From positions 1-13,258 of the forward strand of contig JAEZCD010000055.1 of NCBI GenBank assembly GCA_023430145.1: 13,258 bases of DNA, given 5' to 3'. Of this stretch, positions 6,501 to 12,925 are shown one piece after another. The notes below the pieces were generated by a model. The model did no database searches, had not been told where the DNA came from, and was given only the letters and a program-made list of their open reading frames with translations. This DNA comes from Pseudomonadota bacterium (GTDB lineage: Bacteria; Pseudomonadota; Alphaproteobacteria; Rhizobiales; Methylopilaceae). The translations under genes and the position numbers were made by a program. Each line of letters begins with the position of its first letter. Position 1 is the first letter of the stretch.

Positions 6501-7307
6501 CTACTTCCCGGGGCAGTTCCGGACCCAGGCTTTCAGCGAGCGCTTCTTGAGAATGTGCGTCTCGCGCGGGTCGGCCTTTCGGCAAATCTCGGCGAAGTCC
6601 GGGTCGGTATCGGTGTAGTGGACGTGGAAGACGGCAAGTCCCTCGTCCAGCATCGGCCGGTAATCGCTGCAGGAGCGCCATTCGGCGCAGTCCTCGGTGA
6701 TGGCGAAGTCCGTCTTCAGCCCGACGCTGCGGACGAGCTCGGGGACGTTCTTCAGCCCGACCGCGAGACCACGGGCGTGCCCTTCGGCGAGGAGCCAGCG
6801 GATCAGCGCCACCGCATCCCTCTTGCCGAGGTCGAAGCCGGTGCCGCCGCGCTCGCGATACTGCCAGCCGTCGAGATTGTCGGGCTCGACGGCGTCGCAG
6901 CCCTTGTCGCGCGCGAGGTCGAGCCGGGCGGCGAGGGGCGGGCCGACGAGGTCGAGGCGCGAGATGTCGAGCCAGCGCTCTCCCTTCCAGCCGTAATAGG
7001 GATTGCCGATGACGGCGTCGGGGAAGTCGTTCTTGTCCGGCCGCCAGGACTCCCAGCTGCCGACGCTGACGTAGCAGATCACGTAGCGGCCGGCGACGCG
7101 CAGCTCGGCGATCGTCTTCGCCGGCACGTCGAAGAGGTCGATGTCGATCACCGCCGCCCGCCTCGTCACCGGGGCGATGCGGCCCTGCAGCTGCCAGGCG
7201 AAGGAGTCCGCCTGCCCGGGACGCTCCACCCCGGCGGCGGACGCGGCTGCCGCGAGCGCGACGAGGGCGGCGACGGCGATCGGCAGCACCCGGCGGACAC
7301 TGAGCAT
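6501..7307 (-). CDS. Secreted GH114-type glycosidase (endo-alpha-1,4-polygalactosaminidase-like, TM1410 family)
   Basis: 268-residue protein with a signal peptide: basic MLSVRR, hydrophobic core 8-22, then a probable signal-peptidase site ASAAG near 22-26. The mature part is a TIM-barrel domain of the GH114/TM1410 group. Visible family landmarks are the WQLQGRI opening (38-44), IDIDLFD (54-60), the YVICYVSVGSWE strand (75-86), YYGWKGERWLDI (104-115) and CDAVEPDNLDGW (137-148), with acidic residues D138, E141 and D143 near the predicted active site. GLAVGLKN (180-187) and FAITEDC (201-207) follow. Six mature cysteines (C78, C137, C207, C213, C242, C265) suit an exported protein. Characterised GH114 members cleave galactosaminogalactan of fungal walls or biofilm; the substrate here is inferred only. 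AGGAGG at 7316-7321 lies eight bases before the ATG. It follows the large FAD oxidoreductase by 47 bp, probably in one operon. Confidence 0.85.
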   Translation of the reverse strand: MLSVRRVLPIAVAALVALAAAASAAGVERPGQADSFAWQLQGRIAPVTRRAAVIDIDLFDVPAKTIAELRVAGRYVICYVSVGSWESWRPDKNDFPDAVIGNPYYGWKGERWLDISRLDLVGPPLAARLDLARDKGCDAVEPDNLDGWQYRERGGTGFDLGKRDAVALIRWLLAEGHARGLAVGLKNVPELVRSVGLKTDFAITEDCAEWRSCSDYRPMLDEGLAVFHVHYTDTDPDFAEICRKADPRETHILKKRSLKAWVRNCPGK

Positions 7308-7354
7308 CGGGCCATCCTCCTGTGGATTCCGGCTGGAAACGCCGGGCGGGGGCT

Positions 7355-8923
7355 TCAGGGCTTGGCGAACGTCCTGCCGGGGAACGGCAGCCCGCGATCC
7401 TCGCATATCGCGATGGCCGCGTTGCGGCCCGGCCCCATGCTGACGCCGGCGCCGGGATGGGCGCCTGCGCCGCAGAGATAGACTCCCTCGACGGGTGTCC
7501 GGTAGCGGCCCATCTCCGGGATCGGGCGGAAGGCGCCGACCTGGTAGGGCAGGAAGGCGCCGTGCATGTGCGTGCCGTGCACCGCGCTCGGCATCCGGCG
7601 CTGGAGATCGAGCGGCGACTGCACCGAGCGGCCGATCACCTTGGCGCGCAGGCCGGGCAGAAAGCTCCCGTCGAGCCAGCCGAGAATGTGGTCGGCGTAG
7701 TCGTCCTTCAGCCCGTCCCATTTGTCCGGGTCGCCCTCGACCGTCCAGGGCACGAAGTGCACGACCGCCTTCAGCAGGGCCTTGCCGGGCGGCGCGCGCG
7801 AGGGATCGAGCGCCGACTCGTTGATGACCCCGAGCATCGGCCGCTCGGGCAGCCGGCCGGCGCGGATGTCGACGAAATTCGCCGCCAGATGGTCGACCGA
7901 GCATTCGGAGAGGTGGACGTAGCACGCCCGCCCGGGCTCCGGACCGGCCGCATAGGCGACGGGCTCGTCGAGCGCGAGGTAGAGCACGAAGAAGGACGGG
8001 CCCCAATCGTAGCGGGTGATGCGGCCGACTATGTCCGGTCCCGCGGCCTCGGCCCCGATCAGGTCGAGCACGAGGTGCCGCGGGTCGGCGTTCACCGCGA
8101 TGGGCCCGTCGACGGCGATCCGCTCGCCCTCCCTCATCCGGACGCCGACCGCGCGGCCGCCGGCGATGTCGATCGCGGCGACCTCGGCCGAGGTGCGGAT
8201 CTCGCCGCCATGCGCGGCGACCGAGCGGGCAAGCGCCCGCGAGACATTGTGCATGCCGCCCTCGACGAGGCTGCAGCCGACGTCCTGCACGCTCGAGAAG
8301 AACAGAAAGGCGAAGTTTCCCCCGAGAGGATCGTCCGGGGCGAGGCCGGCATGCAGGCCGGCGGAGGCGAAGAAGGTGCGCAGCTCGGGGCTGTCGAAGG
8401 TCTCGTCCACCCAGGAGCGGCCGCTCTGCATGGTGGCACGGTAGCCGTCTGCGCCGCGCGGCGCGGCGAGCTCGGTGGCGAGCGCCTCGGGGGCGCTGTA
8501 GAGCGCGCCGACGATCGCCGGCTTCGCCGCGGCGTAGCGGGCATAGAGCGTCTTCCACGTTTCCGCGTCGCGCGCGGAGAAGCGTGCGATGCTGGCCGCG
8601 GTGCTCCCGATGTCGCGGCCGATGGTGAGGCAGCGCCCGTCCGGATAGACCTGCGCCCAGTTCGGGTCAGGCGTGATGGTCCGCAAGCCGAGATCGGCGA
8701 GACCGAGCTCGTCGGGCGCCGGCGAGAGCTTGGCGAGCAGATAGCCGCTGGCATGGACGTCCGAGAGATATCCGGGCGCGGCCATCTCCTCGGAGATCGT
8801 CATGCCGCCGATCGTGGCGTGGCGCTCGAGCACCAGCACCTTCATCCCCGCTTTGGCGAGGTAGGCGGCGCAGGTGAGGCCGTTGTGCCCGCCTCCGATG
8901 ATCGCGGCGTCGAACTTCCTCAC
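7355..8923 (-). CDS. FAD-dependent oxidoreductase, phytoene-desaturase/PYROXD2-like
   Basis: 522-residue flavoprotein of the phytoene desaturase / pyridine nucleotide-disulphide oxidoreductase domain 2 group. The N-terminus has the dinucleotide-binding motif AAIIGGGHNGLTCAAYLAKAG (6-26) with E33 (VLVLERH) for the ribose, then the GG pair of ATIGGMTISEE (36-46). The C-terminal flavin-binding motif is GVYLCGAGAHPGAGVSMGPGRNAA (480-503), where HPG replaces the usual SHPGG-like run. SFFVLYLALDEP in the middle is also typical of this branch. No carotenoid genes are nearby, so a pigment role is not supported and the substrate is unknown. The GTG start at 8923 is fixed by AGGAGGG on the minus strand (8931-8937), seven bases upstream. 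It leads a probable operon with the GH114-type gene; the SnoaL-like gene ends 127 bp upstream. Confidence 0.86.
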   Translation of the reverse strand: MRKFDAAIIGGGHNGLTCAAYLAKAGMKVLVLERHATIGGMTISEEMAAPGYLSDVHASGYLLAKLSPAPDELGLADLGLRTITPDPNWAQVYPDGRCLTIGRDIGSTAASIARFSARDAETWKTLYARYAAAKPAIVGALYSAPEALATELAAPRGADGYRATMQSGRSWVDETFDSPELRTFFASAGLHAGLAPDDPLGGNFAFLFFSSVQDVGCSLVEGGMHNVSRALARSVAAHGGEIRTSAEVAAIDIAGGRAVGVRMREGERIAVDGPIAVNADPRHLVLDLIGAEAAGPDIVGRITRYDWGPSFFVLYLALDEPVAYAAGPEPGRACYVHLSECSVDHLAANFVDIRAGRLPERPMLGVINESALDPSRAPPGKALLKAVVHFVPWTVEGDPDKWDGLKDDYADHILGWLDGSFLPGLRAKVIGRSVQSPLDLQRRMPSAVHGTHMHGAFLPYQVGAFRPIPEMGRYRTPVEGVYLCGAGAHPGAGVSMGPGRNAAIAICEDRGLPFPGRTFAKP

Positions 8924-8972
8924 CCGGTGTCCCTCCTATGGATCGACAAGCGCTCGCCACGCGCACGGGCCA

Positions 8973-9019
8973 CCGACGGAAGAGTCGGGAGATGACGACG
9001 TTCGCCATCTCTCCGTCGG
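8973..9019. other. Imperfect inverted repeat between the SnoaL-like and FAD genes
   Basis: CCGACGGA at 8973-8980, with GGAGATG at 8988-8994, pairs with CATCTCTCCGTCGG at 9006-9019, leaving a bulge. It sits in the 127-bp gap just after the SnoaL-like stop and before the oxidoreductase start, so it may end or attenuate the SnoaL-like transcript. No T-run follows in the minus-strand direction, so a classical intrinsic terminator is not shown. Confidence 0.35.
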
Positions 9020-9050
9020 CTGCCGGCCCGGCCCGCGCTCCCCCCTGCAT

Positions 9051-9530
9051 CTAGGGCGCGGCAGCGAGACCCATGCTGGCGCGATAGGCCGGCTCGTTGC
9101 GCAGCCAGAAGTTCTCGACGATCCGGCCATCCTTCAGACGATACTGGAAATAACCGTCCCAGCCGACGCGCTTGCCGACGGTCGTCGCGGGGACGCCGTC
9201 GAGGCCGCCGACATAGGTGGCTGCGATCGTGAAGCGGCCCATGACGAGGTCGTTCTCGCCGATCATCTCGTCGATGGTGACGATGACGTCGTCCATGACC
9301 TCGTGGAAGCGGGCGTTCGCCGCCTTGTTGCTCGCACGGTCCGCGAGCCGCCCCGGGCCGTTCATGGCGACCGCCTCGGCATGCGTCTCGTCCATCACGC
9401 CGACATTTCCCTTCTGGAGAACCTCTTCGATGAAGCGCCTGACGACCTCCTTGTTCTTGGCGACGTCATCAGCCGGAGAGGCCGAGGTCAGCGCGATCAG
9501 GATTCCCATGGCAAGCACTGCAACGCGCAT
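9051..9530 (-). CDS. Secreted SnoaL-like (NTF2-fold) ester-cyclase-family protein
   Basis: 159-residue protein with an N-terminal signal peptide (MRVAVLAMGILIALTSASPA, then DD) implying export to the periplasm. The mature part is a SnoaL/NTF2-like domain: helix KNKEVVRRFIEEVLQKGN (25-42), LADRASNKAANARFHEVMDDVIVTIDEMI with the family's alternating pattern, DLVMGRFTIAATYVGG (94-109), GYFQYRLKDGRIVENFWLRN (126-145). Members include polyketide cyclases and many proteins of unknown role; the fold alone does not give the reaction. GGAGGA on the minus strand (9538-9543) lies seven bases before the ATG at 9530. It points the same way as the following FAD oxidoreductase but the 127-bp gap with an inverted repeat makes co-transcription uncertain. 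No polyketide genes are seen. Confidence 0.78.
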   Translation of the reverse strand: MRVAVLAMGILIALTSASPADDVAKNKEVVRRFIEEVLQKGNVGVMDETHAEAVAMNGPGRLADRASNKAANARFHEVMDDVIVTIDEMIGENDLVMGRFTIAATYVGGLDGVPATTVGKRVGWDGYFQYRLKDGRIVENFWLRNEPAYRASMGLAAAP

Positions 9531-9716
9531 GACGACATCCTCCGATCGGTGGGCGATCCGTGGCCGGTGATAGCCGATCCGTGCGGAGCCAGCGCGCCCC
9601 CGGCGGTCTTCGGTAGCGAGATTTGAAGAACCGGCGGTCAGGACGCCCGAAGCGCGCTGCCGTTTCCAGATCTCCGGCCGCCCACCGACAGAGATGCTCG
9701 CCGGTGTCGCGAAACC

Positions 9717-10670
9717 TCACGCACGCGGATCGTAAGGAGCGTCGTCGCGCAGCTCGCGGGCCAGCTCCGCGAGCCCGGGCGGCGCGGGGGAGGGCAGCAC
9801 CACCCGGAGGCTCACCAGCATGTCGCCGGTGCCGCCGGAATTCTTGATGCCGCGGCCGCGCAGCCGCATCGTCCGCGTGCCTGTCGAGTTCGGCGGCACG
9901 GTGAGCTCGACCGAGCCGTCGATGGTCGGCACCGGCACTTTTGCGCCGAGCACCGCCTCGTAGAGGGTGATCGGCACCTCGACGCGGACGTCGCGGCCCT
10001 CGGCGCGAAAGCGGGCATGCGGCTCGACCTTGACGGTAATCTTGGCATCGCCCGGCTCGCCGCCGAACAGGCTCGGCATCCCCTGGCCCTTGAGGCGCAC
10101 CGTCTTGCCGGGAGCGATGCCGGCCGGGATGCGGAAGTCGAGCTCGCGGCCGTTCGGCAGCGCGATGCGCGCCTTCTCGCCGCGCGCCCAGTCGACGAAG
10201 GGCACCGAGACTTCGGCTACGACGTCGTCGCCGCGCGGCGCAGGCTCCTGCTCGGCGAAGCGGGCACGCCTGCGGCCGCCGCCGCCACCACCACGGCCGA
10301 GATTTGAGAAGAAGTCGGCGAACACGTCGGCGTCGGCGCCGCCGCCGCCCGTGCTCCAGGTATAGTGCTCGAAGCCCTCCGGGCCGCCGGCCGCGCGCCC
10401 GCGCCGGCCGCCGCCTGCGGAGAACCCCTCAAAACCCTGGAAGCGCGGCTTGCCCTCGGCGTCGATCTCGCCGCGGTCGAAGGCGGCGCGCTTCTCGGCG
10501 TCGCTCAAGAGGTCGTAGGCCGAGCTCAGCTCGGAGAAGCGCTCCTTGGCTTTCGGATCGTTCGGGTTGCGGTCCGGATGGTGCTGCTTGGCGAGCCGGC
10601 GGAACGCCTTCTTGATGTCCTCCTCCGGCGCGTCGCGCTTGACGCCCAGAATCTCGTATGGATCACGCAT
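9717..10670 (-). CDS. DnaJ-family co-chaperone without zinc finger (CbpA/type II-like)
   Basis: 317-residue J-domain protein that would stimulate DnaK's ATPase and deliver substrates. The J domain is at 3-66: DPYEILGVKRDA, KAFRRLAKQHHPDRNP with the HPD tripeptide at 31-33, and AYDLLSDAEKRAAFD. A glycine/arginine-rich linker follows at about 81-137 (including FADFFSNLGRGGGG). The C-terminal client-binding domains run from about 148 (DDVVAEVSVPFVDWARGE) with LPNGRELDFRIPAGI (171-185), RLKGQG (192-197), VEVPITLYEAVLGAKVPVPTIDG (230-252) and MRLRGRGI (268-275). No CxxCxGxG zinc repeats are present, so this is not the canonical DnaJ. The ATG at 10670 fits the family start; GGCGG upstream is a modest ribosome site. 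The frame is open upstream to 10724, but the leader there holds inverted repeats. Confidence 0.92.
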   Translation of the reverse strand: MRDPYEILGVKRDAPEEDIKKAFRRLAKQHHPDRNPNDPKAKERFSELSSAYDLLSDAEKRAAFDRGEIDAEGKPRFQGFEGFSAGGGRRGRAAGGPEGFEHYTWSTGGGGADADVFADFFSNLGRGGGGGGRRRARFAEQEPAPRGDDVVAEVSVPFVDWARGEKARIALPNGRELDFRIPAGIAPGKTVRLKGQGMPSLFGGEPGDAKITVKVEPHARFRAEGRDVRVEVPITLYEAVLGAKVPVPTIDGSVELTVPPNSTGTRTMRLRGRGIKNSGGTGDMLVSLRVVLPSPAPPGLAELARELRDDAPYDPRA

Positions 10671-10793
10671 CGTGCCGCCAAATGCCCTGCAAGGCCGTGG
10701 TTTCGCTGAAATGCCCGCAGGCATTTGGGATCGCAGGCGCGGGTGCGCAACGGCGCTCCCGTCCCGAACAGGGCCACTATAGCAGGATGGCGG
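10671..10793 (-). promoter_or_regulatory. Leader and candidate promoter of the DnaJ-type gene
   Basis: On the minus strand, TGCTATAGT places an extended -10 motif (TGnTATAnT) with TATAGT at complement of 10776-10781, just past the lipoprotein stop; no convincing -35 was seen, as is allowed for extended -10 promoters. It would give a leader of about 100 bases. The leader contains a perfect inverted repeat, AAATGCC at 10709-10715 and GGCATTT at 10720-10726, four bases apart. A further AAATGCCC copy lies at 10680-10687 close to the start codon. No heat-shock sigma-32 or CIRCE element was recognised. Promoter and operator roles are inference. Confidence 0.35.
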
Positions 10794-11039
10794 TCAGCCC
10801 GCGTGTTTGGCGACCGCGGCGCCAGGGACGCTGTCGCCCGGCGTCTCGACGCGGTAAGGATCGTTCGGGTTGGGATCCAGCTGGCCCGGACGCGCCGGCC
10901 GGATCGAGCCCGTCGTCTCGTCGGAGCCGTTGAGCTGGTAGGAGAGGCTGCAGCCGGCGAGGGCGGCGGCCAGGAGCGAGACGGCGGCACAGCCCAAGAG
11001 GGGGCGGGACGACAGTCGATACGCGAGACGCCGACGCAT
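10794..11039 (-). CDS. Small predicted lipoprotein
   Basis: 81 residues from the ATG at 11039 (a GTG at 11045 would add two). The N-terminus is basic (MRRRLAYRLSSR), followed by a hydrophobic run at 13-28 and a lipobox LAGC (27-30), so C30 would be lipidated and the mature peptide is about 52 residues. The mature part is polar and proline-rich (TTGSIRPARPGQLDPNPNDPYRVETPGDS), without a recognised domain. A CSLSYQL...TGSI opening is seen in short surface lipoproteins next to pdxH in other rhizobia as I recall, but this is not proven from the sequence. No ribosome site is evident, and the start lies only 27 bp from the pdxH start on the other strand. It is upstream of the DnaJ-type gene, in the same direction. 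Confidence 0.6.
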   Translation of the reverse strand: MRRRLAYRLSSRPLLGCAAVSLLAAALAGCSLSYQLNGSDETTGSIRPARPGQLDPNPNDPYRVETPGDSVPGAAVAKHAG

Positions 11040-11066
11040 ACACACACCGAAAAGACGCTACAAACC

Positions 11067-11696
11067 ATGGACGAGCAAAGCACACCGCGGTTAACGGGCC
11101 GTGACTTCGAACACGACACCGATCCGATTGCCCTGTTCCGTGAATGGCTTGGCGAGGCCGAAAGGGCCGAGCCGGTCGACGCCAACGCCATGTCGCTGGC
11201 CACGGCCGACGCCGAGGGGCGGCCGGACGTGCGGATCGTGCTCCTGAAGGCAGTCGACGAGCGCGGCTTCAGCTTCTTCACCAATCTCGAGAGCAGCAAG
11301 GGGCGGCAGCTCGCCGGCCAGCCGGCCGCGGCGCTCGCCTTCCACTGGAAGAGTCTCGAGCGCCAGGTGCGCGTGCGCGGGCCCATCGAGCGCGTCGCCG
11401 CGGCCGAGGCGGACGCCTATTTCACGACCCGCCCGCGGCTCAGCCAGATCGGCGCCTGGGCCTCGCGGCAGTCGCGGCCGCTCGCCGCCCGCGCCGAGCT
11501 CGAGGCCGCGGTCGCCCGCTACGAGGCCGAGTTCGCGGACGGCCCGGTCGAACGCCCGCCGCACTGGTCCGGCTTCCGTGTGCTGCCGCTGTCGATCGAG
11601 TTCTGGCACAATCGCCCGTTCCGGCTGCACGACCGGATCGTCTTTTCGAGGCCGGCGCCGGACGCTCCCTTCGCGCGCCAGCGCCTCTACCCATGA
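11067..11696 (+). CDS. pdxH: Pyridoxamine 5'-phosphate oxidase
   Basis: FMN-dependent enzyme that oxidises pyridoxine or pyridoxamine 5'-phosphate to pyridoxal 5'-phosphate, the last step of vitamin B6 synthesis and salvage. The 209-residue length is normal. DPIALFREWLGEA (19-31) and ANAMSLATAD (39-48) open the domain. RPDVRIVLLKAVDERGFSFFTNLESSKGRQL covers the FMN-contact residues R56, K61 and K79. HWKSLERQVRVRGPIE (93-108) follows. The C-terminal signature IEFWHNRPFRLHDR (177-190) contains the R and H residues that bind the substrate phosphate, and the protein ends RQRLYP as is typical. The ATG at 11067 is the family start; its ribosome site is weak. Translation runs into the SDR gene, whose start is 11 bp past the pdxH stop. 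Confidence 0.96.
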   Translation: MDEQSTPRLTGRDFEHDTDPIALFREWLGEAERAEPVDANAMSLATADAEGRPDVRIVLLKAVDERGFSFFTNLESSKGRQLAGQPAAALAFHWKSLERQVRVRGPIERVAAAEADAYFTTRPRLSQIGAWASRQSRPLAARAELEAAVARYEAEFADGPVERPPHWSGFRVLPLSIEFWHNRPFRLHDRIVFSRPAPDAPFARQRLYP

Positions 11697-11697
11697 C

Positions 11698-11710
11698 AGG
11701 AGCGAGGATG
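11698..11710 (+). promoter_or_regulatory. Ribosome-binding site choosing the SDR start
   Basis: AGGAG at 11698-11702 lies five bases before the ATG at 11708, giving MHDPAERK. The competing ATG at 11693 (MTGARMHD) overlaps the pdxH stop as ATGA but lacks a ribosome site of its own; coupling could still use it, changing the product by five residues. Confidence 0.6.
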
Positions 11711-12451
11711 CACGATCCGGCCGAGCGCAAGACCCTGCTCCTGACCGGGGCCAGCCGCGGCATCGGCCATGCGACCGTGAAGCGGTTCTCGGCCGCCGGG
11801 TGGCGCGTCATCACCTGTTCCCGGCATCCCTTCCCGGAGGTGTGTCCCTGGGAGGCGGGGCCGGAGGACCATATCCAGGTCGATCTCGCCGATCCGGCGA
11901 ACGTGCTCGAGGCGGTCGAGGAGACGCGCGGCCGGCTCGAGGGCGGGCTCCTGCATGCGCTCGTCAACAATGCCGGCATCTCGCCGAAGGGAGCCGAGGG
12001 CGCGCGGCTCGGCACGATCGAGACCTCCTTCGCCGACTGGCAGAAAGTGTTCCAGGTGAATTTCTTCGGCCCGCTAATGCTCGCCCGCGGCCTGCTCGGC
12101 GAGCTGCGCAAGGCGCACGGCTCGGTCGTCAACGTCACCTCGATCGCCGGCGTCCGGGTGCACCCCTTCGCCGGCTCCGCCTACTCGACCTCGAAGGCGG
12201 CGCTCGCCGCCCTGACGCGCGAGATGGCGGCCGATTTCGGCCCGCTCGGCGTGCGCGTGAACGCCATCGCGCCGGGCGAGATCGACACCGCGATCCTGTC
12301 ACCCGGCACGGAAAAGATCGTCGAGACGATCCCGCTTCGCCGCCTCGGCCAGACGGCCGAGGTTGCCGACACGATCTATTACCTCTGCTCTGAGCAGGCG
12401 TCCTACGTGTCCGGCAGCGAGATCCACATCAATGGCGGCCAGCACGTCTGA
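11708..12451 (+). CDS. Short-chain dehydrogenase/reductase (SDR family)
   Basis: 247-residue classical SDR, an NAD(P)(H)-dependent oxidoreductase. All diagnostic elements are present: TGASRGIG cofactor loop (13-20), VDLADP (58-63), NNAG (87-90), catalytic serine in VTSIAG (143-148, S145), and YSTSK (159-163) with Y159 and K163. After the active site, RVNAIAPGEIDT (183-194) and the C-terminal SGSEIHINGG (235-244) are typical of the FabG-like branch. R39 in CSRH suggests a preference for NADPH, by analogy. The substrate cannot be deduced. It lies 11 bp after pdxH in the same direction and is almost certainly co-transcribed with it; it converges on the host-attachment-type gene with 15 bp between stops. 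Confidence 0.9.
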   Translation: MHDPAERKTLLLTGASRGIGHATVKRFSAAGWRVITCSRHPFPEVCPWEAGPEDHIQVDLADPANVLEAVEETRGRLEGGLLHALVNNAGISPKGAEGARLGTIETSFADWQKVFQVNFFGPLMLARGLLGELRKAHGSVVNVTSIAGVRVHPFAGSAYSTSKAALAALTREMAADFGPLGVRVNAIAPGEIDTAILSPGTEKIVETIPLRRLGQTAEVADTIYYLCSEQASYVSGSEIHINGGQHV

Positions 12452-12466
12452 CGGCATGCCGACGCC

Positions 12467-12925
12467 TCACGCAGCCTGCAGCAGCTTCTCGATTTCCGGG
12501 ACGGGGTGGTTGGTCAGCGTCTTGGACAGTTCGCCGACGACGCGGTCCGCAACCTCCTTGTGGAGCTTCTGACGCATTTCGCCGAGAACCAGCGGCGGAG
12601 CGACCAGCACGATCTTCTCGAAATCCTGTCGATGGGCCGCCTTGTACAGCTTGGCGGCGATGTCGTCGGCGAAACGCTCCTTCGACTGCCTGTGCCAGTC
12701 GGTTTCCTCGACGGCGCTGCGGTGCGGGCTCGGTCCGTCATTGAAGCGGCCGGGCTGATCCGTCCCCTGTTCGCGGGTCAGCGGGTTCTCGTTCTGGAGT
12801 TCGCGCACTACCTCGAGATGGGGGTGGAGGGCATCGCCCTTGTTGCGCAGGAAGAGCGCCTTCTCGCCGTCCGCAACGATCACCCAGATGTCGTGCTCGA
12901 GCCGGAAACCGGTATCGTTGGCCAT
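12467..12925 (-). CDS. Host attachment / baeRF-type protein
   Basis: 152-residue soluble protein of the 'host attachment' family, which overlaps the bacterial/archaeal eRF1-like (baeRF) superfamily. Features: an IWVIVADGEKALFLRNKGD strand-helix opening (13-31), VVRELQNENPLTREQGTDQPGR (39-60) with the family's NP..REQGTD..GR run, HRSAVEETDWHRQSKERFADDIAAKL (68-93), and IVLVAPPLVLGEMRQKL (105-121), which resembles the core where eRF1 domain 2 would sit. The family name comes from a gene affecting Agrobacterium attachment; the biochemistry is not known. AAGGAGA at 12931-12937 (minus) lies five bases before the ATG at 12925. An EcfG-type promoter lies immediately upstream, so expression in the general stress response is expected. 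Confidence 0.85.
   Translation of the reverse strand: MANDTGFRLEHDIWVIVADGEKALFLRNKGDALHPHLEVVRELQNENPLTREQGTDQPGRFNDGPSPHRSAVEETDWHRQSKERFADDIAAKLYKAAHRQDFEKIVLVAPPLVLGEMRQKLHKEVADRVVGELSKTLTNHPVPEIEKLLQAA

Noticed and set aside
6091..6681. Open-frame extension of the PuuB-type protein at its N-terminus
   Set aside because: The extension is arginine/proline-rich, overlaps the GH114-type gene in a different frame and lacks family similarity; the ATG at 6090 gives the usual DTWYQ opening.
7355..8923. Carotenoid biosynthesis role for the phytoene-desaturase-like protein
   Set aside because: No crtB, crtE or other carotenoid genes are in the window, and the sequence fits the broader PYROXD2-like branch.
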